In this document: piece after piece, positions 18,558 to 26,808 of the stretch | Numbering within the stretch: the first letter of the stretch is position 1 | How the letters are laid out: the number at the start of each line of letters is the position of its first letter | NCBI RefSeq assembly: GCF_023155275.1 | Contig: NZ_JALMUV010000035.1 | Location: 25,721 to 89,720, forward strand | Source of the DNA: Streptomyces rhizoryzae | Lineage (GTDB): Bacteria; Actinomycetota; Actinomycetes; Streptomycetales; Streptomycetaceae | Direction: 5' to 3' | DNA: 64,000 nucleotides | Made by a program: the position numbers and the translations under genes | The notes under the pieces: model-generated | Seen by the model: only the letters and a program-made list of their open reading frames with translations | Databases searched by the model: none | What the model was told of the DNA's origin: nothing

Positions 18558-19871
18558 TCACCCCCGCCCGGCGGCGCCCCGGTCCCGCAGGACGAGCGCC
18601 ATCAGCGCGGCCACCGCGCACAGCGCGCCGGAGGCGTACCAGACCGGGTCGTAGGTGCCGAACGCGTCCCGGGCCAGACCGCCGAGGAAGGCGATGAGGG
18701 CGGCGCCGACCTGGTGGGCGGCGAGCACCCAGCCGAAGACGATGGCGCTGTCGTCGCCGTAGTGGGCGCGGCACAGGGCCAGCGTCGGCGGGACGGTGGC
18801 CACCCAGTCCAGGCCGTAGAAGACGATGAAGAAGACCATCGGCGGGTGGACGGTGTCCGCCAGGAGCAGCGGCAGCACGAGCAGGGACAGGCCGCGCAGC
18901 CCGTAGTAGACGGCCAGCAGGCGGCGGGTGTTGAAGCGGTCGGTGAGCCAGCCGGACCCGATGGTGCCGGCGATGTCGAACACCCCGATCACCGCGAGCA
19001 GGGAGGCGGCCGCGGTCATCGGCATGCCGTGGTCGTGCGCGGCGGGCACGAAGTGCGTCTTGACCAGGCCGTTCGTGGTGGCGCCGCAGATCGCGAAGGT
19101 GCCGGCCAGCAGCCAGAACGGCCCGGTGCGGGCCGCCGAGAGCAGCGCGCCCACGGCCCGCCGGGCGGCCCCGCGCTGCGGCGGCGGCTTGGGCACGAAC
19201 TCCGCGGCACCGTACGGGGTGACCCCCACGTCCGCGGGGTGGTCGCGCAGCAGCAGCCAGACCAGCGGGACGACGGCGAGCGCGGCCAGCGCCACGGTGA
19301 CCGCGGCCGGACGCCACCCGTACCGCTGGACGAGCAGCGACAGCAGCGGCAGGAAGACCAGCTGGCCGGAGGCGCCGGCCGCGGTGAGGATCCCGGTGAC
19401 CAGGCCGCGGCGGGCGGTGAACCACCGGTGGGTGACGGTCGCCGCGAACGCCAGCGCCATCGACCCGCTGCCCAGGCCCACCAGGACGCCCCACAGCAGC
19501 ACCAGTTGCCAGCTCGCCGTCATGAAGACGGTCAGGCCCGCGCCGGCCGCGATCACGGTCAGCGCGGCGGCCACCACCCGGCGGATGCCGAAGCGGTCCA
19601 TCAGGGCGGCGGCGAACGGCGCGGTCAGCCCGTAGAGCGCGAGGTTGACCGAGACCGCCAGCCCGATGGTCCCGCGCGACCAGTGGAACTCCGCGTGCAG
19701 CGGATCGATCAGCAGCCCCGGGAGCGAGGCGAAGCCGGCCGCGCCGATCAGGGTCAGGAAGGTGACGGCGGCGACCGACCAGGCCCGGTGCGGCCGCCGG
19801 CGGGCGGCCCGCGGCCCGGCCGCTCGCTCGGCATCGGTACGTCTCGGCAGGTCAACGGGTGTACGGTTCAC
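18558..19871 (-). CDS. MFS transporter, monocarboxylate-carrier/oxalate-formate type
   Basis: 437 aa with about 12 hydrophobic helices. The segments RGTIGLAVSVNLALYGLTAPFAAALMDRFGIRRV and GSGWLTDRFNTRR are the conserved MFS loops between helices 2-3 and 8-9. Relatives import or export organic acids in the inner membrane, so uptake of the pathway substrate is plausible. The GTG at 19871 is preceded by GGGGG; an ATG 18 codons upstream is an alternative. The next gene upstream, an alcohol dehydrogenase on the same strand, ends 75 bp away, so co-transcription is likely. Confidence 0.82.
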   Translation of the reverse strand: MNRTPVDLPRRTDAERAAGPRAARRRPHRAWSVAAVTFLTLIGAAGFASLPGLLIDPLHAEFHWSRGTIGLAVSVNLALYGLTAPFAAALMDRFGIRRVVAAALTVIAAGAGLTVFMTASWQLVLLWGVLVGLGSGSMALAFAATVTHRWFTARRGLVTGILTAAGASGQLVFLPLLSLLVQRYGWRPAAVTVALAALAVVPLVWLLLRDHPADVGVTPYGAAEFVPKPPPQRGAARRAVGALLSAARTGPFWLLAGTFAICGATTNGLVKTHFVPAAHDHGMPMTAAASLLAVIGVFDIAGTIGSGWLTDRFNTRRLLAVYYGLRGLSLLVLPLLLADTVHPPMVFFIVFYGLDWVATVPPTLALCRAHYGDDSAIVFGWVLAAHQVGAALIAFLGGLARDAFGTYDPVWYASGALCAVAALMALVLRDRGAAGRG

Positions 19872-19946
19872 GCCCCCAGCTTCCGGGGGCCGGCCCACCG
19901 GAACGAGCGGCCGGAGGGACAGCATTCGTCAGGATCGGGCCAGCGG

Positions 19947-21020
19947 TCACTCCCCGAACACCAGCACCGCCCGCGCCACCCGCCCGTGGTGCGCGTCGTC
20001 GGCCGCCGCGGCGAAGTCCTCGATCCGGTACGTCGCGGACACCAACTCGTCCAGCAACAGCCGCCCTTCGCGGTACAGCCGGGCGTACAGCGCGATGTCC
20101 CGCTGCGGCCGGGACGACCCGTAGCGGCAGCCGAGGATGGCCTTGTCCAGATACATCGACGAGACCAGGAAGGACGCCTCGGCGCCGGCCGGCGGGACGC
20201 CCAGCAGCACCGCCTGGCCGTGCCGGTCCAGCAGCTCGACCGCCTGCCGGATCAGCCGGGTGCTGCCCACGCACTCGAAGGCGTGGTCGGCGCCGGCCGG
20301 CAGGATCTCCTTCACCGCCTTGACGCCGTCCGGCACCGCCGAGGCGTCCACGAAGTGCGTCGCCCCGAACTGCCGGGCCACCGCCTCCTTCGCCGGATTG
20401 GCGTCCACCGCCACGATCACCGACGCACCCGCGAGCCGCGCGCCCTGGAGGACGTTGAGGCCGATCCCGCCGGCCCCGATCACCACCACCGAGTCCCCGC
20501 GGTCCACCCGCGCCCGGTTCAGCACCGCCCCCACCCCGGTCAGCACCCCGCACCCGATCAGCGCGGCCGAGGCCATCGGTATCTCCTGGGGGATCTTGAC
20601 CGCCTGGACCGCCTTGACGACGGTGCGTTCCGCGAACGCCGAGTTCGAGGCGAAGGCGAACAGCTCGGCACCGCCCCGCCGGAACGGCTTCGCCGGCATC
20701 CCGATCGCCTTGCGGCACATGGTCGGCCGCCCCCGGTCGCACTCCGCGCAGGCCCCGCAGTTCGCCAGCGTCGACAACGCAACATGGTCCCCGGGAACCA
20801 CATGCGTCACCCCCGCCCCGACGGCCTCCACCACCCCCGCCCCCTCGTGCCCCAGCACCACCGGCACCGGAAACGGAATCGTCCCGTCGATCACCGACAG
20901 ATCGCTGTGGCACAACCCGGCGGCCCGCACCCCCACCAGCACCTCCCCCGCCCCCGGCCCCCGCACCTCAAGGTCCCCGACCACCCGCACCTGCTCCCCG
21001 TCGAAAACCACCCCACGCAT
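19947..21020 (-). CDS. Zn-dependent medium-chain alcohol dehydrogenase
   Basis: 357 aa, standard length. Catalytic-zinc ligands are in GLCHSD and GHEGAGVV, and the structural-zinc Cys cluster is CGACAECDRGRPTMC. The Rossmann motif is GAGGIGLNVLQG. It belongs to the class III / AdhD group (NAD or mycothiol-type dehydrogenases) and would oxidise a pathway alcohol. It lies between the MFS and SDR genes, all read leftward. A 265-bp spacer with repeats separates it from the SDR gene. Confidence 0.88.
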   Translation of the reverse strand: MRGVVFDGEQVRVVGDLEVRGPGAGEVLVGVRAAGLCHSDLSVIDGTIPFPVPVVLGHEGAGVVEAVGAGVTHVVPGDHVALSTLANCGACAECDRGRPTMCRKAIGMPAKPFRRGGAELFAFASNSAFAERTVVKAVQAVKIPQEIPMASAALIGCGVLTGVGAVLNRARVDRGDSVVVIGAGGIGLNVLQGARLAGASVIVAVDANPAKEAVARQFGATHFVDASAVPDGVKAVKEILPAGADHAFECVGSTRLIRQAVELLDRHGQAVLLGVPPAGAEASFLVSSMYLDKAILGCRYGSSRPQRDIALYARLYREGRLLLDELVSATYRIEDFAAAADDAHHGRVARAVLVFGE

Positions 21021-21159
21021 ATCCCACGCCCCTCACCGAAGCCGGAACCGAGACCGACCACCTGCACCGACCCACTCACACGAGCCCGAACCCACCGATT
21101 TCCCACCCCCGACGGGAGGGGCGGGCCCGAAAGCCCCGCGCAGCGGAATCCCGGCCCCG

Positions 21160-21280
21160 CGCCGCAGGCGCAACAGAACATCCCCACGGCGGGAAAGCCG
21201 ACACCGTGGGGCGCCCCCGCAGCCGCGCCCCCCCGCCGCAGGCGCCACGAAACACCCTCACGGCCCGAAAGCCGACAATG
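21160..21280. repeat. Two imperfect ~47-bp direct repeats, 74-bp period
   Basis: Copies at about 21160-21206 and 21234-21280 share CGCCGCAGGCG, ACGGC and GAAAGCCGACA in the same order. A shorter third piece lies at about 21122-21134. The second copy ends in a small hairpin (AGCCG/CGGCT) just before the SDR stop. Confidence 0.65.
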
Positions 21281-21285
21281 TCCGG

Positions 21286-22200
21286 CTAAACATTCGGCCG
21301 CTCCGCGGCCATCGCCGCCCGCGCCATCTCCCCCACCCGCTCCAGCAGCGGCATCGGATCGGTCCCGACCGCCCCCGCGACCACCTCGGCGACCCGCTCC
21401 GGTGTCCACCGGCCGCCCTCGGCGTACGCGGACCGCAGCTCCCTGGGCTGCGCCCACACCGCGATCTTCGGTCCGGCCACCGTGTAGACCTGCCCGGTGA
21501 CGCCGTCGGCGCGGGCCCGTTCGCTCAGCAGGTAGACGACGAACGCCGCCACGTCCTCCGGGTCGCCGATCTCCTTGAGCTCCATCGGCACGTTGGCCGA
21601 CATCCGGGTGCGGGCCACCGGGGCGACGGCGTTGGCGGTGACCCCGTATTTGTGCAGGCCCAGGGCGGCGCTGCGGACCAGGGAGATGATCCCGCCCTTG
21701 GCCGAGGCGTAGTTGGCCTGGGCGACGCTGCCCTGGTGGTTGCCGCTGGTGAAGCCGATGAGCGTGCCGGACTTCTGCCGGCGCATCACGGCCGCCGCGG
21801 CGCGGAACACCGTGAAGGTGCCCTTGAGGTGGGTGGCGACCACCGGGTCCCACTCCTCCTCGGTCATGTTGAAGAGCATCCGCTCGCGGAGGATCCCGGC
21901 GACGCACACCACGCCGTCGATCCGCCCGTACTCGGCGAGCGCGGTGTCCACCACCCGCTGGCCGCCGGCCATCGTGGAGATGTCGTCGGCGACCGCGACG
22001 GCGGTACCGCCGGCCGCCGCGATCTCCGCGACGACCGCCTCGGCGACCTCGCTGGTGGGCGCGCCGCCTTGGAGGGAGACGCCGTAGTCGTTGACCACCA
22101 CCTCGGCGCCCTCGGCGGCCGCCGCCAGGGCGACGGCCCGTCCGATGCCGCGGCCGGCGCCGGTGACGGCGATCACCTTTCCGGCCAAGAAGTTCCCCAT
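21286..22200 (-). CDS. Short-chain dehydrogenase/reductase (MFE-2-like)
   Basis: 304 aa. NAD(P) motif TGAGRGIGR at about 14-22, NDYG, then ICVAGILRERMLFNMTEEEWD, with catalytic Ser/Tyr/Lys in the FTSGNHQG...YASAKGG region. The C-terminal extension of about 60 residues matches SDRs of the 17-beta-HSD4 / multifunctional enzyme type, which oxidise 3-hydroxyacyl-CoAs in steroid side-chain degradation. The catalytic block reads NYASAKG; Ser is displaced to SGN, which is family-typical. Operator O7 lies 22 bp upstream and is shared with the divergent cyclase-family gene. Confidence 0.86.
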   Translation of the reverse strand: MGNFLAGKVIAVTGAGRGIGRAVALAAAAEGAEVVVNDYGVSLQGGAPTSEVAEAVVAEIAAAGGTAVAVADDISTMAGGQRVVDTALAEYGRIDGVVCVAGILRERMLFNMTEEEWDPVVATHLKGTFTVFRAAAAVMRRQKSGTLIGFTSGNHQGSVAQANYASAKGGIISLVRSAALGLHKYGVTANAVAPVARTRMSANVPMELKEIGDPEDVAAFVVYLLSERARADGVTGQVYTVAGPKIAVWAQPRELRSAYAEGGRWTPERVAEVVAGAVGTDPMPLLERVGEMARAAMAAERPNV

Positions 22201-22222
22201 GCCGCGCCCCTTCCCACCATTT

Positions 22223-22237
22223 CTGACGGACCGTTAG
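22223..22237. promoter_or_regulatory. Operator O7 between divergent SDR and cyclase genes
   Basis: CTGACGGACCGTTAG in the 89-bp gap between starts at 22200 and 22290; it can control both directions. Confidence 0.7.
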
Positions 22238-22289
22238 ATTTTTGAGCAGAGGCGGTACGAGCACAAGCCCCCGGACGCCAAGGAGACCC

Positions 22290-23216
22290 ATGCCGCTGCC
22301 GCAGGAGTTCCACGACATCGCCCGGCGCGTGAACAACTGGGGCCGCTGGGGCCCGGACGACGAGATCGGCACGCTGAACCTGATCACCCCGGACGTGGTG
22401 CGGGCGGCGGCCGCGACCGTCCGCAGCGGCCGCCGGGTCCCGCTGGCGCTGCCGCTGCGGCGGGACGGGGTGCAGACCGGCATGATCCCCGGCCGGATCA
22501 ACCCGCTGCACACCATGGTCGCCGTCAACCACGAGATCTTCGGCCCGGACACGGTCGCCACCTCCGACGACGCCGTCACGATGGGCTTGCAGGCGGCCAC
22601 CCACTGGGACGCGCTGCCGCACGTCTCGCACTCGGGGCTGCTCTACAACGGCCGCCCCGCCGACACCATCACCGCGCACCGCGGCGCCACCGCGCTGGGC
22701 ATCGAGAAGGCCGCCCCGGTCGTCTCCCGCGGCGTCCTGCTGGACGTGGCCCGGGTGCACGGCACCGACCGGCTGCCGGGCGGGCACGCGGTCACCCCGG
22801 ACGACCTCGCCGCCGCCGAGGAGCTGGCCGGGACCGCGGTCCGGTCCGGCGACATCGTCCTGGTCCGCACCGGGCAGCTGAGGCACTACCTGGCCGGCGA
22901 CCGGGAGGCGTACGCGACGCCGTCCCCCGGCCTGTCGCTGCGCACCCCCGAGTGGTTCCACGCCCGCGGGGTCGCCGCGGTCGCCAACGACACCCTGACG
23001 TTCGAGGTCTTCCCGCCGGAGGTCGAGGGCCTGTGGCTGCCGGTGCACGCGCTGCACCTGGTGGAGATGGGCATGCTCCAGGGCCAGAACTGGAATCTGG
23101 AGGAGCTGTCGGAGGCGTGCGCCCAGGAGGGCCGCTACGCCTTCCTGCTGAGTGCGATGCCCGAGCCGTTCACCGGCGGCACCGGCAGCCCGGTGGCCCC
23201 GGTGGCGGTGCTGTGA
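22290..23216 (+). CDS. Cyclase family protein (kynurenine-formamidase-like hydrolase)
   Basis: 308 aa. The family's metal-binding motif is seen as ATHWDALPHVSHSG, corresponding to GTHxDxPxH. Other family blocks are RGVLLDVARVHG, SGDIVLVRTGQ and VANDTLTFEVFPP. Members are Mn/Zn-dependent amidohydrolases or lactone/cyclic hydrolases. In a catabolic cluster this could open a lactone or cyclic intermediate. AAGGAGA before the ATG sets the start; the in-frame codon at 22242 overlaps O7's flank and is unlikely. Regulated from O7. Confidence 0.83.
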   Translation: MPLPQEFHDIARRVNNWGRWGPDDEIGTLNLITPDVVRAAAATVRSGRRVPLALPLRRDGVQTGMIPGRINPLHTMVAVNHEIFGPDTVATSDDAVTMGLQAATHWDALPHVSHSGLLYNGRPADTITAHRGATALGIEKAAPVVSRGVLLDVARVHGTDRLPGGHAVTPDDLAAAEELAGTAVRSGDIVLVRTGQLRHYLAGDREAYATPSPGLSLRTPEWFHARGVAAVANDTLTFEVFPPEVEGLWLPVHALHLVEMGMLQGQNWNLEELSEACAQEGRYAFLLSAMPEPFTGGTGSPVAPVAVL

Positions 23217-23468
23217 CCCCGTGGCAGCCGGCCCCCGGCCGGGCGGGTGGCGGTGCCCGCGCTGCGCGCCCCGAGCACGGCACCGCGGTCCGCCACCCCC
23301 CTCCCGGCGTCCGCCGGCAGGCCCGACCAGGCCGCGATCCGCACTCGCCAAGGCCGCGACCTTGGCGTCCCCTCGCGGCGCATCGCTTCCCCAAGAGTGA
23401 TCACCGGACCACGCGGCGTCAACACCTGGTCCGGACTAATTCCGCGTCAGGCGAACCGATTCGTCGCC

Positions 23469-23954
23469 TTACGCCCGTTTTGTCGCTGCGACAGGAACGG
23501 GACGCAGCGGGTCGTAGGCGCCCGTATCGGCACCCGTGGTCAGCAGCAGCGGCTGCCCGCGGTCCACTTCGCACCAGATCCGCTTGCCGGTGCCCTCGCG
23601 CTGCCAGCCCCAGCGGTCGGCCAGGCCGTCGACCAGCTCCAGGCCGCGGCCGTTGGTGTCGTCGCCGTCCGCGTGCCGGGGCCGCGGCGGCCGGGCGCTG
23701 GTGTCCACCACCTCGACCCGTACGGTGCCCACCACGGCGCCGCTGCCGGAGAAGCACATCCGCAGCCGGGCCGTCGAGCCGGTGTGCACCACGGCGTTGG
23801 TGACCAGCTCGGAGATCAGCAGGATCAGCGTCTCGGCGAGCGGTTCGTCCGCCCCTATGCCCGACCCGGCGAGCCGCGACCGGGCCCACCGCCGGGCCCG
23901 CCCCACTTCCGCGGGGTCGGGCCGCACTTCCAACTGCACCTGAAGCACCTGCAC
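23469..23954 (-). CDS. RsbW-like ATP-binding (anti-sigma kinase-type) protein
   Basis: 161 aa with a HATPase_c fold: N-box LISELVTNAVVHTG, then a G1-like VEVVDTSARPP and a G2 block GRGLELVDGLADRWGW. Streptomyces has dozens of these RsbW/SpoIIAB-like proteins, which phosphorylate anti-sigma antagonists or bind sigma factors. No XRE/DUF397 partner gene, usual for many of them, is adjacent. The upstream 480 bp hold four palindromes. Start is a GTG; a later GTG is possible. Confidence 0.82.
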   Translation of the reverse strand: MQVLQVQLEVRPDPAEVGRARRWARSRLAGSGIGADEPLAETLILLISELVTNAVVHTGSTARLRMCFSGSGAVVGTVRVEVVDTSARPPRPRHADGDDTNGRGLELVDGLADRWGWQREGTGKRIWCEVDRGQPLLLTTGADTGAYDPLRPVPVAATKRA

Positions 23955-24000
23955 CGCTCACACCATCCGAACCGGCGGAAACATCGCCTCGCGCCTCCAC

Positions 24001-24021
24001 GGAGTCACGGTGCGTGACTCC
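24001..24021. promoter_or_regulatory. Perfect 21-bp palindrome
   Basis: GGAGTCACG and CGTGACTCC flank a GTG centre, giving 9-bp perfect arms, 47 bp before the RsbW-like gene. Confidence 0.55.
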
Positions 24022-24039
24022 GGCGCCCCACAGCATGAT

Positions 24040-24052
24040 TGACGTTGCGTCA
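24040..24052. promoter_or_regulatory. Regulon-like palindrome, weak tenth site
   Basis: TGACGTTGCGTCA differs from the core of O9 (TGACGTCGCGTCA) at one central base but lacks the outer C/G pair. Confidence 0.4.
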
Positions 24053-24089
24053 CCACAACAACCGCTTCGGGCATATTCCAGCGCAAGGG

Positions 24090-24108
24090 AGTATGCGTGC
24101 GGCATACT
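24090..24108. promoter_or_regulatory. Perfect inverted repeat AGTATGC-N5-GCATACT
   Basis: Seven-bp perfect arms around GTGCG, in comparatively AT-rich sequence; probably a protein-binding site for an unknown regulator. Confidence 0.5.
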
Positions 24109-24281
24109 GTGCGACGCCCGGTGCGGGGAGTCGAACACGGGGGGCCGGCCGGGCCCCGCCCGAGGCGAGCGGCGCGCAGTCCATGACCCGGAGCCGTCCT
24201 TCCGACGGCACCGCGACCCTTGCGCCACAGAACCACTCGCACCCCACGGAGCGTACCGGAGCACGGCCGCCACTCCCCCCT

Positions 24282-24293
24282 GTGACGAGTCAC
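24282..24293. promoter_or_regulatory. Perfect 12-bp palindrome GTGACGAGTCAC
   Basis: Five-bp arms with a GA centre; shares the GTGAC half-site with the palindrome at 24001-24021. Confidence 0.35.
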
Positions 24294-24435
24294 GCCCAGG
24301 ACACAACCCGATATCGACCCTCCGTGACTGCTTATGCGTGAGGGATCCGACATTTCGCACACGGGGTGCCAGAGTCTGACATGGGCGGCGCACCCGCGAC
24401 GCTGAGTGATCACCGGCGTGCGCGGGCGCACGCGG

Positions 24436-25407
24436 TCACCCCGCCAGCGCGTCCGCCAGGCGCTCCTCCGCCTCCCGCGCCCGGCACCACCGCTCCGCCC
24501 GCAGCCACGCCCGCTTCAGGTGCAGGTGGACCTCGGCCTCCCAGGTGAAGCCCATCCCGCCGTGCACCTGGAGGCAGTCCCGGGCGTTGCGCACCGCGGC
24601 CTCGTCGGCCAGCAGCTTGGCGCCGGCGATGTCGAGGGCGTCCCCGGTGACGGCCGCCGCGTAGACCGCCGCACGGGCCAGCTCGGCGCGCACCAGCATC
24701 CCGGCGCACAGGTGCTTGACCGCCTGGAAGGAGCCGATGGGCGCGCCGAACTGGGTGCGCTGCCGGGCGTACGCGACGGCTGCCTCCACCGTCCGGGCGG
24801 CGCTGCCGAGCTGCTCGGCGGCGGTCAGCAGGGCCGCCTCCCGGTACAGCCGGGGCACGTCGAGGGCGGGCAGCGGCGCGGTGCGCGGGTAGCCGGTGAG
24901 GCGGGCGAGCGGGGTGAGCGGGTCGACGGAGGCGAACGGGGCGCGGGTCACCGCACCGGGCGCGCACCGGTACGCCCCGGCCGCGCGCCCCGGCGCACCC
25001 CGGTCCAGGACCACCACCTCCGCGCAGGCGTCCGGGAATTCGCAGAGCACCGGGTCGGCCGCGCCGTCGCACAGGGCAGCCAGCCGCTCCCCGGTCGCCA
25101 CCCCGTCCACCGCGCCGGCCAGCAGCTGCCCGGCCACCAGCGGCCCCGGCAGCAGCGCCCGCCCGGCCTCCTCGCACACCAGCACCGCCTCCGGCAGCCC
25201 CAGCCCGACGCCGCCCGCGGCCTCCGGCAGGCGCACCGCGAGGAACCCGGCGGCGGCCAGCTCCCGCCACAGCCCGCGGTCCGGCACCGGGGCGCCGACC
25301 GCGGCCCGCAGCCGCTCCGGGCCGAAGCGGCCGGTCAGCAGATCCCGGGCGCCGTCCCGCAACGCCGCCTGATCATCGGTCAGTTGGAAGTCCACCGGGC
25401 CGCTCAC
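24436..25407 (-). CDS. Acyl-CoA dehydrogenase subunit (FadE27-like)
   Basis: 323 aa, shorter than a standalone enzyme. The N-terminal helical domain (FQLTDDQAALRDGARDLL) and C-terminal helices (RTQFGAPIGSFQAVKHLCAGM, QVHGGMGFTWEAEVHLHLKRAW) are well conserved. The middle beta domain is compressed. In mycobacteria such short subunits pair with a second subunit to form alpha2beta2 steroid acyl-CoA dehydrogenases. The start GTG overlaps the stop of the neighbouring dehydrogenase by GTGA, supporting an obligate pair. Operator O8 lies upstream of the pair. Confidence 0.86.
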   Translation of the reverse strand: MSGPVDFQLTDDQAALRDGARDLLTGRFGPERLRAAVGAPVPDRGLWRELAAAGFLAVRLPEAAGGVGLGLPEAVLVCEEAGRALLPGPLVAGQLLAGAVDGVATGERLAALCDGAADPVLCEFPDACAEVVVLDRGAPGRAAGAYRCAPGAVTRAPFASVDPLTPLARLTGYPRTAPLPALDVPRLYREAALLTAAEQLGSAARTVEAAVAYARQRTQFGAPIGSFQAVKHLCAGMLVRAELARAAVYAAAVTGDALDIAGAKLLADEAAVRNARDCLQVHGGMGFTWEAEVHLHLKRAWLRAERWCRAREAEERLADALAG

Positions 25408-26558
25408 CGCCCCTTCGGCAGGCCGAGGATCCGCTCGGCGACGATGTTCCGCTGGATCTGCGAGGTGCCCGCGGCGATGGTGTACGAGAGGGCGGAGAGC
25501 CGGTCGGCGACCCAGGGGTGGTCCGCGTCCAGCGCGTCCCCGCCCAGGACCTCGGCCGCGGCGTCGTAGAGCTCCTGGCGGGCGTGCGAGTAGCGCAGTT
25601 TGAAGACCGAGCCGCCGGCGCCCGGGACACCGCCGCTGCGCTGGGCCGCGCTGACGTTCCACTGGGTCAGCCGCCACAGCGCGGCGAACTCGGCGTTCAG
25701 CCGGCCCAGCCGGCGGCGCAGCACCGCGTCGTCCCAGCGCCCGTTGGCGCGCGCGGCGCGGGCGAGCCCTGCAAGCACCCGGCGGCAGGCCACCACCTCG
25801 CCGACGAAGGCGGTGCCGCGCTCGAAGGAGAGCGTCACCATCGTCACCCGCCAGCCGTCGTGCTCGGCGCCGACGCGGTGCGCGGCCGGGATCCGCACCT
25901 CGTCGAGGAAGACCTCGGCGAACTCGGCCGAGCCGGCCAGCGTGCGCAGCGGCCGGACGGTCACCCCGGGCGCGTCCATCGGCATCGCCAGCCAGCTGAT
26001 GCCGCGGTGCCGGGGGGCGGCGGGGTCGGTGCGGACCAGCAGTTCGCACCAGTCGGCGACCTCGGCGTGCGAGGTCCAGATCTTCGAGCCGGTCACCACG
26101 TAGTCGTCGCCGTCCCGGACGGCGCGGGTGCGCAGCGCGGCCAGGTCGGAACCGGCGTCCGGTTCGCTGAAGCCCTGGCACCAGATCTCCTCGCCGCGCA
26201 GGATCGGCGGCAGCCAGCGGGCGCGCTGGGCGGCGGTGCCCTCGGCGGCGATGGTCGGCCCGGCGTGCAGCAGTCCGACGAAGTTGGCGCCGACGTACGG
26301 GGCACCGGCCCGCTCGGTCTCCTCCAGGAAGATCAGGTGCTGGGTCGGGGTGGCGCCCCGGCCGCCGGCCGCCACCGGCCAGTGCAGTCCGGCGTACCCG
26401 GCGTCGTACAGCATCCGCTGCCAGGCCGTGTCGTACGCCCGCCGGCCCGGCCAGTCGGTGGCGGCCGGTTTCGGCGGCAGCGCCGGCAGCACCTTGGCGA
26501 GCCAGGCCCGCAGCCCGGCCCGGAAGTCCTCCTCCTCCTCGGTGCAGGCGAGGTCCAT
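25404..26558 (-). CDS. Acyl-CoA dehydrogenase subunit (FadE26-like)
   Basis: 384 aa. FAD/substrate blocks are complete: CQGFSEPDAGSDLAALRTRA and YVVTGSKIWTSHAEVADWC. The C-terminal QIQRNIVAERILGLP is the usual family ending. It would introduce the alpha-beta double bond in a CoA ester, passing electrons to ETF. It precedes and overlaps the short dehydrogenase, matching FadE26-FadE27-type heteromers of cholesterol side-chain degradation. It is read divergently from the acyl-CoA ligase, with O8 and O9 between. Confidence 0.9.
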   Translation of the reverse strand: MDLACTEEEEDFRAGLRAWLAKVLPALPPKPAATDWPGRRAYDTAWQRMLYDAGYAGLHWPVAAGGRGATPTQHLIFLEETERAGAPYVGANFVGLLHAGPTIAAEGTAAQRARWLPPILRGEEIWCQGFSEPDAGSDLAALRTRAVRDGDDYVVTGSKIWTSHAEVADWCELLVRTDPAAPRHRGISWLAMPMDAPGVTVRPLRTLAGSAEFAEVFLDEVRIPAAHRVGAEHDGWRVTMVTLSFERGTAFVGEVVACRRVLAGLARAARANGRWDDAVLRRRLGRLNAEFAALWRLTQWNVSAAQRSGGVPGAGGSVFKLRYSHARQELYDAAAEVLGGDALDADHPWVADRLSALSYTIAAGTSQIQRNIVAERILGLPKGR

Positions 26559-26681
26559 CCCGGGCCTACGCGTCCCGGCGCGCGGGCCGGGCCGCGCGGC
26601 CGTCGGTGCCGGTGGTGCGCGGCAGCGCCCCAGGATCCGCCATGGTGTCCCCTCGCCCCGTCCCGCTCGCCACGACCATAT

Positions 26682-26696
26682 CTGATGGTCCGTCAG
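26682..26696. promoter_or_regulatory. Operator O8 before the acyl-CoA dehydrogenase pair
   Basis: CTGATGGTCCGTCAG, 124 bp upstream of the leftward gene at 26558, with a TATGGT hexamer adjoining it on that strand. Confidence 0.68.
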
Positions 26697-26773
26697 TTCC
26701 TGGGCTCCAGGCTAGCCCCGACCCCCTGGACCGGCAAGGCGTTCCCCTCTAACCTCCGGCAGCGGCAGCTGAA

Positions 26774-26788
26774 CTGACGTCGCGTCAG
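26774..26788. promoter_or_regulatory. Operator O9, perfect palindrome
   Basis: CTGACGTCGCGTCAG has perfect 6-bp arms and lies 20 bp before the acyl-CoA ligase start. Confidence 0.75.
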
Positions 26789-26808
26789 GCACTTTCCGGG
26801 AGGACGGT

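Larger units (their letters stand above)
23955..24435. other. 481-bp intergenic region rich in palindromes
   Basis: No supported gene. It contains inverted repeats at 24001-24021, 24040-24052, 24090-24108 and 24282-24293, described separately. It separates the RsbW-like gene start from the end of the acyl-CoA dehydrogenase gene. Confidence 0.6.

Noticed and set aside
21160..21280. CRISPR array
   Set aside because: Only two imperfect long repeats, no regular spacers, no cas genes.
18714..21500. 928-codon + strand frame opposite MFS and alcohol dehydrogenase genes
   Set aside because: Low-complexity composition and no family motif; antisense shadow.
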